DNA from: Bacteroides cellulosilyticus DSM 14838
GTDB lineage: Bacteria > Bacteroidota > Bacteroidia > Bacteroidales > Bacteroidaceae
Direction: 5' to 3'
Length of the DNA: 64,000 nucleotides
NCBI RefSeq assembly: GCF_000158035.1
Contig: NZ_EQ973489.1
Span: forward strand, 44,970-108,969
Below the pieces are notes generated by a model, which saw nothing but the letters and a program-made list of their open reading frames with translations, was not told the DNA's origin and did no database searches. Every line of letters begins with the position of its first letter. Within the stretch, counting starts at the first letter, position 1. This document shows positions 26,301-34,095 of the stretch, piece after piece. Made by a program: the position numbers and the translations under genes.

Positions 26301-26346
26301 CGGTGCCCAGAAAAACAATAGCAAGAAGTAGAATTAATCTTTTCAT
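23323..26346 (-). CDS. Three-domain secreted hydrolase: alpha/beta-hydrolase, SGNH, M14 carboxypeptidase
   Basis: 1,007 residues with a signal peptide (MKRLILLLAIVFLGTGLRA). Residues about 25-270 are an alpha/beta-hydrolase with nucleophile elbow GHSAGG. About 290-500 is an SGNH (DUF4886-like) domain with FIGNSYTQYN and the final Asp/His block NDHSHPSRQG. About 560-850 is an M14 zinc carboxypeptidase with ligands in GLHGNEP and DIHEF and the general-base Glu in LFIEIRG; the rest is a beta-rich tail. It should act in the periplasm or at the surface on peptide substrates, perhaps acylated ones. It overlaps the isoaspartyl dipeptidase gene by four bases (ATGA), so the two are coupled. Confidence 0.85.
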   Translation of the reverse strand: MKRLILLLAIVFLGTGLRAASVLPVGEGKFTYKDYPPFADRPVDVHYYIPASGDVRRMPIVFVFEGADRGYTYLLKAWKQEAEKHKFMVFILHFDLERFPLPDYQEIGVMDDKDHTIRPAEKRTPALVDKIFEYVHQSSGSERKGYMIYGHSAGGQFVQRFMLFHDSPYVEKAVIGSPGWYTFPDASQDFPYGVRNIPYVTPETIRKYLAKPIILQLATGDTIRESYLRKTPEAEAQGCNRYERGNQFYQYLHRIAAEHNWPCNWQKIEEQGIGHHSTGMGRRAVPVMLGDSLRALFIGNSYTQYNRLVRQVQALAASTGHKLSVKLVEHGGWTLKKHAANPETLDAIREGNWDFVILQDQSKAPAREKEWVRENVYKPAHSLDSLRRLYNPKGKTVFYMTWGHDIDTYAEMQQRLAESYLKMTAQLNAWCAPVGIAWKRVRTENPSITLYNNDHSHPSRQGSYLVANVFCSVFFQKPYTGTYYAGLPEEEALYLQRIAQETVFSNPSLWNIQPTMQPKEVAHRFYPEPEQQYSTPTLSKPLEEGLASLFEINRYLKDLADRHPDKVTLSNIGKTPQGRDIPVLYFGTPNKKKKIRVWIQAGLHGNEPAGPEATCMLVDYLLNTPEGTELLKKVSLALVPVANTDGYAMQSRKSGNGYDLNRDQSKLADPVTLLLKKAYKEWNPEIALDIHEFNPFRKEFELLRGTKAATAADVLFLPSGHLNIPAGIRTLSNGLFREEAEKALEANGYHSGFYFTPSVRNDSLYAMKDAKSPQSSSTFQGLTNAVSLFIEIRGIGLGRACFARRAECGFLVSRSLLETAALHSKEVRSEIRKAVKETCSGKSDISVTFQSARTELSVTFIDLTKNERFTEPLPTFDALQLKAELVRKRPKAYILPDTCRMQAEKLRALGIEVEEIGKPFTITVEKYMVTGYKKATKEWEKIYPVTVSTRTVKEKKNFPAGCFIIRLSQKNANLAVTLLEPESVNGFVNFEVVHTELGKELPIYRKN

Positions 26347-27488
26347 TCTTCATACCTCCCTTTTTTAATGACTTCCTTGTCTTTTAGGACGAGTTTGCCG
26401 CGTGCTATGACGTGCGTCAGTTGAAGTTCGGAATCAAGGAAACAAAGGTCGGCATCGAAACCGGCGGCTATTCTGCCTTTGGTGCGCAGTTTGAGGTTGT
26501 GTGCCGGATTGCTGGTGATAAGGGTCAGTGCCTGTTCCAGAGGCAGAAGGCCTTCTTTTACGAGCAATGTCATCTCCTGCAAGTTGAGGTGCAGGGGAGC
26601 GGGTCGATAGGTCGTTTCTCCTGTTTCAGGATTGGTGCGGCGCACTCCGCCACGGCCGTCACTGGAGAAGGTGATGCGGTCGAGGGGCACGTGGGCTTCG
26701 AGGGCTTTCATGACGCAGCGGTGGGGAGCGTCGAATTTGGTTCCTCCGGTGGAGAAATCTACCATGCCACCCATGCAGGCAAATTCTACGGCTTGCCGGA
26801 ATAAGGCTTCCGTGCGTATCAGGTGGGTGGGCGAGAGGTAGGAAATCAGCGTGGGATACTTGCGGGCGATATCCAGTAACGGAGTGATACCATCGGGCAA
26901 GGCTCCCAGATGAATATGCAGGATACCTCCTTTGCCGGAAGTGAAACCGCCGAGGCGTACCTGGTTGATGAGGCGCAGTATCTCCAGTTCGGTGGGGAAA
27001 GCGCTGCGGTCGTCACTCATGGCGAGTTTGCAACCGATCACTTTGTCGATGAAGATGAGATCGTCGGCTACGCAGGACATCAGTGTTTTGGGAGGTAATC
27101 CGTAGAAACTGGTAAGCATGTAGGCACTGAGGCCGTCGTCTTCCAGGGCTTTGGTTTTGGCGTAAAGGGTGGTCAGTTCTTTTACGAAACCGTCCGTGCC
27201 GAGTAGCCCTACCACGGTGGTGGTTCCACAAGCCACCAGTTCGCTCATGGAGACGTCGGGGACTAAGGAAGCATAGCCGGTTTGTCCGCCGCCACCGGTG
27301 ATGTGGACGTGCTGGTCAATAAAGCCGGGGGTGACGGCACATCCGCCGGCGTCTATGGTATTCAACGGGATACCGGTCAATTCTATCTTCCGGTCTATGA
27401 GGGCTATTTTGTCATCTGCCAGTAGAACGTCGTTCATGCCGAGATGCTCCGGAGAGTATAAGTTTGCATTTTTAATGAGTGTGAACAT
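26343..27488 (-). CDS. iadA: Isoaspartyl dipeptidase (beta-aspartyl peptidase)
   Basis: 381 residues of the amidohydrolase superfamily. The metal site is seen in GFIDQHVHITGGGGQTGY (HxH), a Lys/metal region around KLAMSDDRS, His residues in ILHIHLGALPDG and YLSPTHLIR, and the catalytic Asp in TFSSDGRGG. IadA cleaves beta-aspartyl dipeptides, releasing aspartate. No signal peptide, so cytoplasmic. It lies 14 bases after the DcuC-type carrier and overlaps the hydrolase/carboxypeptidase gene, forming a tight three-gene unit. Confidence 0.93.
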   Translation of the reverse strand: MFTLIKNANLYSPEHLGMNDVLLADDKIALIDRKIELTGIPLNTIDAGGCAVTPGFIDQHVHITGGGGQTGYASLVPDVSMSELVACGTTTVVGLLGTDGFVKELTTLYAKTKALEDDGLSAYMLTSFYGLPPKTLMSCVADDLIFIDKVIGCKLAMSDDRSAFPTELEILRLINQVRLGGFTSGKGGILHIHLGALPDGITPLLDIARKYPTLISYLSPTHLIRTEALFRQAVEFACMGGMVDFSTGGTKFDAPHRCVMKALEAHVPLDRITFSSDGRGGVRRTNPETGETTYRPAPLHLNLQEMTLLVKEGLLPLEQALTLITSNPAHNLKLRTKGRIAAGFDADLCFLDSELQLTHVIARGKLVLKDKEVIKKGRYEE

Positions 27489-27502
27489 GATTCGGAGTTG
27501 TT

Positions 27503-28891
27503 TTATAGTGTTATGAAATGATAAGCTATCAGGAACAGGATGCTGCCTATAAGGGGCAGGGTGTTTCTCTTTGCCAGTTCAATGGGCGATACACCCGCCA
27601 CACCGGCAATGGCGACAATGATTCCCGCTATGGGAGATGCGGCACGCCCCATGCTGGCGGATAACTGCAAGGGAAGCACGAGGGAATAGGCAGGCATACC
27701 CAACTGTCCGGCAATTCCGGGCAGCAACGGGCCGAACGAGAAGAAAGCCGCGTTTCCGCTTCCCATCAGCATGGCCGCACAGAAGATTATCAGGGCGAAG
27801 ACTGCTGCGATGGCAATGCCGGAAAGTCCTATATGCGTGGAGTAATCTACCAGTGAGTCGATGAAGCCGAGGCTAATCAGTCCTTTGGAGAATATCTCGG
27901 AGGCAACAATCAGTGTCACGACACTTCCGAAGACATTTCCCATCCCTTTCCAAAAGCTGGAGAAGGCGTCAAAGGTTTTCCGTATATTGCGTGTGTGGCA
28001 ACCTACGAATACGAGTGAGACAAAGAGGGAAAATAGCATGGCGGTCGTTGTATTGAGCGTTATGGGAGGCTGGAACAGGCCCACATAGGGCGAAAATACA
28101 ATGAGAAGCGCAAGTGGAAGTATGGGAAGCATGGCGAATATTAATGGAATATCCGGTTTGGCAGAGGTCTGCGGGACTTCTGTTGTTTCACTATTTTCCG
28201 TACTCTGCCTGGCGGCTTCTTTTTTATCGAAATACCTATTGTTGAAGTAAAACAGGGTCATGACTACCAAGGTGGTGGGGATAACCAACGGGAGTTGGTG
28301 GGTAATGAAATAAGCTACGTTGGTCTGGTCGATAAGTTCGGCGGCAAGGGCTGTGTTTGCCGAGCCGGGACCCTGGTCGAACAGCGTTGCGGCGGCAATG
28401 ACGGATAATGCGGTGAGGCGGCTTACTCCCAATCCGATGAGGACGGGGTAAACGGAGGCGACAAGCAAGAGTCCTAATCCGGCTGCCGAGGGGGTAGTGA
28501 TAAAGAGCAACTGGCCGATGGGAATGGTGACGGTAGCTGCCAGGTAGGGATAACGGCGAAAGAAACCCAACGGTTTCATGGAGATGTGCACCAGGGCATT
28601 GGTGGCTTTTATGTGATTCATAAAGGCTACATAGCCGCCGATGGTCATAATCATCAGTCCTGCGCGGGACAGGTTGCCGATGAATGTTTCTTCTACCACT
28701 TTCACCAAATCGAAAACAACGCTGCCGGTGGATTTATCCGGAATGATGGGTTGGACATTGAGAATGAGGGCGAATGTCAACATCACAAGTCCGGCCAGCA
28801 TCAAAACTCCTTGCGGGTTCAGTTTCCGGTAGAGGTAAATAGCGGTGACGGTGGTCACCAATATACAGAGGAGGAAGGCTATGATTGACAT
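27503..28891 (-). CDS. DcuC-family C4-dicarboxylate carrier
   Basis: 462 residues with about 12 hydrophobic segments, beginning IIAFLLCILVTTVTAIYLY, and typical DcuC stretches (MLMGSGNAAFFSFGPLLPGI, SMGRAASPIAGIIVAIAGV). DcuC-type carriers of the inner membrane exchange or export C4-dicarboxylates such as succinate, fumarate and aspartate. Its coupling to isoaspartyl dipeptidase suggests that aspartate or a related dicarboxylate is the transported compound; this is inference from context. It is preceded by 143 bases holding a 13-bp hairpin after susD, so it may be in the SusCD transcript or have its own promoter. Confidence 0.88.
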   Translation of the reverse strand: MSIIAFLLCILVTTVTAIYLYRKLNPQGVLMLAGLVMLTFALILNVQPIIPDKSTGSVVFDLVKVVEETFIGNLSRAGLMIMTIGGYVAFMNHIKATNALVHISMKPLGFFRRYPYLAATVTIPIGQLLFITTPSAAGLGLLLVASVYPVLIGLGVSRLTALSVIAAATLFDQGPGSANTALAAELIDQTNVAYFITHQLPLVIPTTLVVMTLFYFNNRYFDKKEAARQSTENSETTEVPQTSAKPDIPLIFAMLPILPLALLIVFSPYVGLFQPPITLNTTTAMLFSLFVSLVFVGCHTRNIRKTFDAFSSFWKGMGNVFGSVVTLIVASEIFSKGLISLGFIDSLVDYSTHIGLSGIAIAAVFALIIFCAAMLMGSGNAAFFSFGPLLPGIAGQLGMPAYSLVLPLQLSASMGRAASPIAGIIVAIAGVAGVSPIELAKRNTLPLIGSILFLIAYHFITL

Positions 28892-28970
28892 AATCTGATT
28901 GGTTCTGGATTATAAATTGTTTTTGGGGAGTGATCGGGGATGGGACAGGAATGCATTAAATGAAGTGTCT

Positions 28971-29002
28971 CAATTCTCCTCCTCTCAAAAGGAGGAGAAT
29001 TG
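28971..29002. repeat. 13-bp hairpin between susD and the dicarboxylate carrier
   Basis: CAATTCTCCTCCT (28971-28983) pairs with AGGAGGAGAATTG (28990-29002), loop of six bases. On the minus strand no T-run follows. It may be a processing or partial termination site lowering expression of the genes beyond susD. Confidence 0.6.
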
Positions 29003-29034
29003 GGATAGCACTATTTAATCATTGTTCTACTGTC

Positions 29035-30828
29035 TTATAAGTACCCCGGATTATTCTCCAACTGGCGACCTGTATTGGAATCAATGAACTCTTGCGGAAT
29101 CGGGAACAACACAGGCGTATCATACGAATTCATGCCTCGTGCCTCGCGTCCTGCAATCTCATTCAACTGTCGCATACGGCGTTTGAAGTAATTGTTCACA
29201 TCACGTTCATCTCCACCTTTCTCCTGACTTACGCGAATCAGGGTGTGGCGGCGTTCTTCTTCGGAAAGAAGTTCACGGCTACGTTCGTCCAGAATGAAAT
29301 CTACGCCTCCTGCGGTGAGTTCAGCTTCTGTGATGCTGACTGCATTGGAACGATTGCGTACCTTGTTAATCCATTTGATGGCTTCACCTGCCTGGTTGTT
29401 TTTCAGCAAGGCTTCCGCATAAAGCAAGTACGTGTCGGCGAGGCGGAGATAAACAATATCCTGATAACATCCATCCTTGTCACCATTTGCCAGTAACGGT
29501 GCCACGTAATCCCATTTGCGGGTAGTGGGCCAGTTATACTTCTTGATGGTTGTCTTATTATCATCCAGCATAGCGGCGGTTACAGTGGTGTCTACCACCA
29601 TCTTACCGTTGTTCAGGAATTCCGTAATCTTGCCGTCGGCACCCTTCTCGTTAATAGTCCATACCACTGCATAATCGGATACACGGTCGTCCTGAGTTCC
29701 CTGATCTTTATAGTTGTAGAGACGGAAAGCACCTCTTGAAGGCACGCAACGTCCGGCACCTTTACCACCGTTGTTTATCCAGAACACCTGAGGCCAAGTG
29801 GCTGTACCGCTTGTATAGTCGGGATCGTACTTGTTGCTCTTGTTGATGACACCGTCGTTGGAGTAATAGTTCTTATATGTACTCTTCATATAAACCTCGG
29901 CTGTACCGAAAGCACTGTTTTCCGGTTCCGTGTTGACAAAAGTGTATAAAACCTCCGTGTTTCCGTCCGCATACATCGGTGTGCGGAATACGTCGATGAA
30001 TGGACAGCCCGGATTGGCGGAGTTCTTGCCGAAACGGTTAGTTATCAAACTGTATTCAGAACCTTCTGCCAGTGGCTTTAAAACTTCGACTGCCTTGGAG
30101 GGCTGGTCCATTGCCAGATATAGTTCACCCAGATAATGGCGTGCCATGGCTCCTGAAATCTTGCTGTTGCTTTCTTCACGCAACGGTAAATTGTTCATGG
30201 CGAAAGCAAAGTCCTGTTCCATGATTTCACGGATGGATTCTACGGAGTTGCGCTCCCAGTCGTTACGGTAGTTCATACCTGTAATTTCTTCGGTGGACAA
30301 AGGTACGGCACCGAATGAATATGTCAGATGGCGGTAAGCCCATGCGCGGAAGAAGCGGGCCTGTGCGATGATCTTATTCTTGTGGGCGGCAGCTTCGGTT
30401 TCGGTTCCTTTCCAGTCGATGCCACTGCCTTCGGCACGTGAAATCACCATGTTTGCCGTGTTGATGATGCGGTAACACCATTGGAAGATGTTCTGGAATA
30501 TCTGCAAGTCCGTCTGGTTGATTTGCGACGGATAGTACATGTATTTAAAGTCGCTGTGTGAGTTATTACTCCATGAATTGTCCACACCGCAACCCCATGC
30601 AGAGTGCAGAACGAGCGGCAGACCGCCACCGAGTGCATCGGCACGGCGGTATTCGTTACGCATCATTCCGTAGAGGCTGGTTACCATGGATTGGAACCCG
30701 CTGTAATCTACTAACAGATTTTCAGGGTAGAGTGAAGCACGCGGATCTTCTTCCAGAAAGCTGGATTCATTGCATCCGGTCATGCAGAGCACGAGTAGTG
30801 CTATCAGTGTATATTTTAGCTTTTTCAT
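29035..30828 (-). CDS. SusD/RagB-type outer-membrane lipoprotein
   Basis: 597 residues with a lipoprotein signal (MKKLKYTLIALLVLCMTGC, lipobox Cys about residue 19). The SusD helical TPR scaffold is recognisable (NTANMVISRAEG, QARFFRAWAYRHLTYSFGAVPL, RLADTYLLYAEALLKN) and the family C-terminus LFPIPQEFIDSNTGRQLENNPGY is present. It captures nutrient at the surface and hands it to the adjacent SusC; the genes are 24 bases apart. No glycosidase is encoded nearby; peptidases are. Confidence 0.95.
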   Translation of the reverse strand: MKKLKYTLIALLVLCMTGCNESSFLEEDPRASLYPENLLVDYSGFQSMVTSLYGMMRNEYRRADALGGGLPLVLHSAWGCGVDNSWSNNSHSDFKYMYYPSQINQTDLQIFQNIFQWCYRIINTANMVISRAEGSGIDWKGTETEAAAHKNKIIAQARFFRAWAYRHLTYSFGAVPLSTEEITGMNYRNDWERNSVESIREIMEQDFAFAMNNLPLREESNSKISGAMARHYLGELYLAMDQPSKAVEVLKPLAEGSEYSLITNRFGKNSANPGCPFIDVFRTPMYADGNTEVLYTFVNTEPENSAFGTAEVYMKSTYKNYYSNDGVINKSNKYDPDYTSGTATWPQVFWINNGGKGAGRCVPSRGAFRLYNYKDQGTQDDRVSDYAVVWTINEKGADGKITEFLNNGKMVVDTTVTAAMLDDNKTTIKKYNWPTTRKWDYVAPLLANGDKDGCYQDIVYLRLADTYLLYAEALLKNNQAGEAIKWINKVRNRSNAVSITEAELTAGGVDFILDERSRELLSEEERRHTLIRVSQEKGGDERDVNNYFKRRMRQLNEIAGREARGMNSYDTPVLFPIPQEFIDSNTGRQLENNPGYL

Positions 30829-30852
30829 ACTGTTTCTCTTTGTTTTAACGGT

Positions 30853-33800
30853 TTATAAATCAAGTTTCAGACCGAATGTGAATGAACGTACCTGCGGAGT
30901 GGACTGTTGGTCGCTGATAAATTCCGGGTCGAGGCCGGTCCAGCTTGTCCAGGTTGCCAGGTTCTTGATATTCATATATACTTCGAGGCGGTTCAGGGAA
31001 ATCTTCTTTAACCAACGCTGGGGAACACGGTAGGCCAGCGTGACATCCTGCACACGGAGGAAGTCGGTCTTTTCGTAGAAACCTGCGCTCATCGGGTTTA
31101 CAGAAGTATCCAGTGAGTTCTTCGGGTACTTGTTGGTAGGATTCTCCGGTGTCCAGAAGTCTACCATGAGGCGGTTCTGGCGATAGGAGTTGTGAGATAC
31201 GTCGTAAAGCCAGTTATTGGCTGTCTGTCCCAGTTGGGCATTGAGGAATACGCTCAGACTGACATTCTTGTAGCGGAAAGTATTCGTCATACCCATTGTT
31301 ACTTTAGGAATTGCCGAGCCGATGATTTCCTTGTCTGCCGGGGTGATGTCGTTCACGCCGTCCTTGTCATGGTACTTCATATATCCGGGGATGGAGTAGC
31401 GATAGTTCGGGTCTTGCTGTCCGTTCGGATTAGACGGGTCGGTGATCTGCCAGATACCGATGAAGCGGTAGTCGTAGTTCACGCTGATGGGCTGGCCGAT
31501 GAACCATCTGGAACCGATGTCATCCACGGGGTTACCGTTGGCATCGTAGAGACCTACATTCACGATCTTTGTTTTGTAGTGCGACAGGTTGAAGGTAGTG
31601 GACCAGTCGAAATCTTTCTTGGCAATGTTGTTGGAAGTAATCTGCAACTCTAAACCGCGGTTCTTGGTCTCACCGATATTCTCGGTAATGTTTCCCGTAC
31701 CGTTGATGGTGGGGATGGAGCGGTTCAGCAACAGGTCGCTTGTCTTCGACCAGTACATGTCGAATGTTCCCTGGATACGTCCGTTCCACAGTTGGAAGTC
31801 GATACCGGTATTGATGGATTGTGTAGTTTCCCATCCCAGCGAAGGAGAAGCCAGCTTGGAAGGATAGAAACCGTAGTTTGGGGTATGGTCATCTTTCAGA
31901 TAATTGAAGGTGGAAAGGTCAGGCAATGTAGTGTAGGCGCCTACCGCTTCGTTACCGTTCTTACCCCATGACAGGCGGTATTTCAGGTTGCTCACCACTT
32001 TTGCCAACGGGCTTGCCTGGAAGAAATGTTCATTGGAAATGTTCCAACCGATAGCCATGGAGGGGAATACACCGAACTTGGATTGGCTGCCGAATGCGGA
32101 GTAACCGTCACGGCGTGCAGTCAGTGTCAACAAGTAACGGCTGTCGTATGAGTAGTTCAGACGTGCCATCTGAGAGATGTGGTTTTGCTTGGTATAGCTG
32201 GAACTGCCGGACATGGTGGCGGCTTTGGAAATTTGGTAATAGTACATCACGTCGTTCGGAAAGTCTTTGCCTTCCATTCCGTTGCCTTCTTTCTCGTAGC
32301 TTTGTGCAGAATACAGACCGGTGAAGAAGATGCGGTGCTTGCCAAATTCACGGGTGTAAGTGATGATGTTTTCCAGAATCCACTCTTGTGAATGCCAGTC
32401 GTCGGTGTTCAGAATACCGTTGGAGCGTGCGCCGTAGTAAGTGTCCATTCCCTGGTACTGTTTCCAGCTACTGTTCTGGTACGTATAGCCGGTATTGAGC
32501 TTATAGCTGAGTCCGGGAACGAACGGCAACTTTATTTCTACCACGTTGTTGGTGATGACTTTAGAGCGTATGTCGTTGCTCTTGTTGTTGAGGCTGCTTA
32601 AGGGGTTTACAGAGAAAGCTTCGCTGGAATCTTCCCAGGCGGCGGAACGGATGTTACCTTCTTCGTCATAAGCTTCTGCCAGGGGATTCATGCGGAATGC
32701 TCTGGAGAAAGAAGCACTGCTGCCACTTCGGTCGTAGCGTCCCAACTGAGTGCTGGTAGAGAACTTAAACCAGGAAGTGAACTCCTGATCGAGGTTGAAA
32801 CGGATGTTGTAGCGTTTGAATTGGTTGCCTACGGCAGTACCTTTCACATCGGTATAGTTCAGTGAGACAAAATAGTTGGTCTTGTTGACGCCACCACGGA
32901 AAGAAATATTGTGCTGCTGCTTGAAACCGGTGCGGGTTGCCAGGTCCAGCCAGTCGGTATCCATTCCGGCCTCGTGCATACGCAATTCTGTGGCGGTCAT
33001 AGATCCCATCCACGGTTCGGGATTGCTTTCAGTGGGCGGGGTGGTATTGGCATCTTTCAATGCTTCTGTCTTATACTTCCAGAATTCAGCTCCATTCATG
33101 AGGTTGGGGAAGTTGATGGGATTGTCAATGGTGATGTAGGTGTCGTAGGATACGGTCAGTTTGCCTTTTTCACCTCTCTTGGAGCTGATGAGGATGACAC
33201 CGTTCGAACCGCGGGCACCATAGATGGCAGCCGAAGAAGCATCTTTCAATACTTCAATGGATTCGATGTCGTTCGGATTGATTTCGGACCAGGGACCATC
33301 AAAGGGAATACCGTCCAGAATAACCAGTGGTTTGTTGTCTGCCGTGATGGAGTTCTCGCCGCGGATGCGGGTCTTGGTGGAAGAACCTTCCGCATTGGTT
33401 CCGGTCACTGAGATATTCAGACCCGGTACAGCACCTTGCAAAGATTGGATGATGTTGGTCTGCGGGCGATTCTCCAGTGTTTTGGTATTTACGGAAGCAA
33501 CTGCACCTGTCATATCCGACTTGCGCTGCACACCATAACCTACCACTACTACCTCATCCAGCATCTTAGTGTCTTCCTTCAGGATAATGCTGACGGGTTT
33601 CGTGCCGTTGACTTTCACATCCTGATTTAGATAGCCGATAAAAGAGATTTCAAGAGTGGCGCCATTCTGTACATTCGCCAATGAAAAGTCTCCTTCTACA
33701 TTGGTGACACTTCCTGTACCAGTGCCTTTCACAATGACATTAGCTCCGATGATGGGTTCTCCCTTTTCATCTTTCACGTTTCCGGTGACTGTGACTTGCT

Positions 33801-33915
33801 GTTGTGCAAATGCATTTACCGAAATGAACAGTAACAAAGCGCAGCAGGTAAGGATGAGTCTGCATGAGCTTTTTTCTTTTCTTTTGTTCTTCATGATTCG
33901 TTTAATAGTTAACAT
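30853..33915 (-). CDS. SusC/RagA-type TonB-dependent transporter
   Basis: About 1,013-1,020 residues. A signal peptide (CRLILTCCALLLFISVNAFAQ) is followed by the carboxypeptidase-like N-terminal domain (VTGNVKDEKGEPIIGANVIVKGTGTG), a TonB box-like segment (MLDEVVVVGYG), the plug (IIQSLQGAVPGLNI ... DIESIEVLKDASSAAIYGARGSNGVI) and a beta-barrel ending in RSFTFGLKLDL. It imports ligand across the outer membrane using TonB energy. The start may be the second Met (33894), MKNKRKEKSS. A -7 box (33941-33948) and a tandem 13-mer (33973-33998) lie upstream. Confidence 0.95.
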   Translation of the reverse strand: MLTIKRIMKNKRKEKSSCRLILTCCALLLFISVNAFAQQQVTVTGNVKDEKGEPIIGANVIVKGTGTGSVTNVEGDFSLANVQNGATLEISFIGYLNQDVKVNGTKPVSIILKEDTKMLDEVVVVGYGVQRKSDMTGAVASVNTKTLENRPQTNIIQSLQGAVPGLNISVTGTNAEGSSTKTRIRGENSITADNKPLVILDGIPFDGPWSEINPNDIESIEVLKDASSAAIYGARGSNGVILISSKRGEKGKLTVSYDTYITIDNPINFPNLMNGAEFWKYKTEALKDANTTPPTESNPEPWMGSMTATELRMHEAGMDTDWLDLATRTGFKQQHNISFRGGVNKTNYFVSLNYTDVKGTAVGNQFKRYNIRFNLDQEFTSWFKFSTSTQLGRYDRSGSSASFSRAFRMNPLAEAYDEEGNIRSAAWEDSSEAFSVNPLSSLNNKSNDIRSKVITNNVVEIKLPFVPGLSYKLNTGYTYQNSSWKQYQGMDTYYGARSNGILNTDDWHSQEWILENIITYTREFGKHRIFFTGLYSAQSYEKEGNGMEGKDFPNDVMYYYQISKAATMSGSSSYTKQNHISQMARLNYSYDSRYLLTLTARRDGYSAFGSQSKFGVFPSMAIGWNISNEHFFQASPLAKVVSNLKYRLSWGKNGNEAVGAYTTLPDLSTFNYLKDDHTPNYGFYPSKLASPSLGWETTQSINTGIDFQLWNGRIQGTFDMYWSKTSDLLLNRSIPTINGTGNITENIGETKNRGLELQITSNNIAKKDFDWSTTFNLSHYKTKIVNVGLYDANGNPVDDIGSRWFIGQPISVNYDYRFIGIWQITDPSNPNGQQDPNYRYSIPGYMKYHDKDGVNDITPADKEIIGSAIPKVTMGMTNTFRYKNVSLSVFLNAQLGQTANNWLYDVSHNSYRQNRLMVDFWTPENPTNKYPKNSLDTSVNPMSAGFYEKTDFLRVQDVTLAYRVPQRWLKKISLNRLEVYMNIKNLATWTSWTGLDPEFISDQQSTPQVRSFTFGLKLDL

Positions 33916-33940
33916 AAGTTTTTAGTTTGGATCTCTGTGG

Positions 33941-33948
33941 CAAAGGTA
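33941..33948 (-). promoter_or_regulatory. -7 promoter box of the SusCD operon
   Basis: The minus strand reads TACCTTTG. No TTTG is found at the -33 position; instead the tandem 13-mer at 33973-33998 ends about 25 bases upstream, as expected for an activator-dependent promoter. Confidence 0.55.
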
Positions 33949-33972
33949 TGCGCAATAAGGGTTACTTACTCT

Positions 33973-33998
33973 GCGAGGTAAACAGGCGAAGTAAACTG
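33973..33998 (-). promoter_or_regulatory. Tandem 13-bp direct repeat, candidate operator
   Basis: GCGAGGTAAACAG (33973-33985) is directly followed by GCGAAGTAAACTG (33986-33998), 11 of 13 identical. It sits just upstream of the SusCD promoter box and downstream of the regulator gene, the right place for an activator site. Confidence 0.5.
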
Positions 33999-34095
33999 TT
34001 AAAACTGATAAGTGTTTGATTATTAGTGTTGTTTTCTGAAAATGAAAGGTTCGGAAGTAAACTCTTTAAGTGGAATCGGTAGTAGAGAGCAGGGC

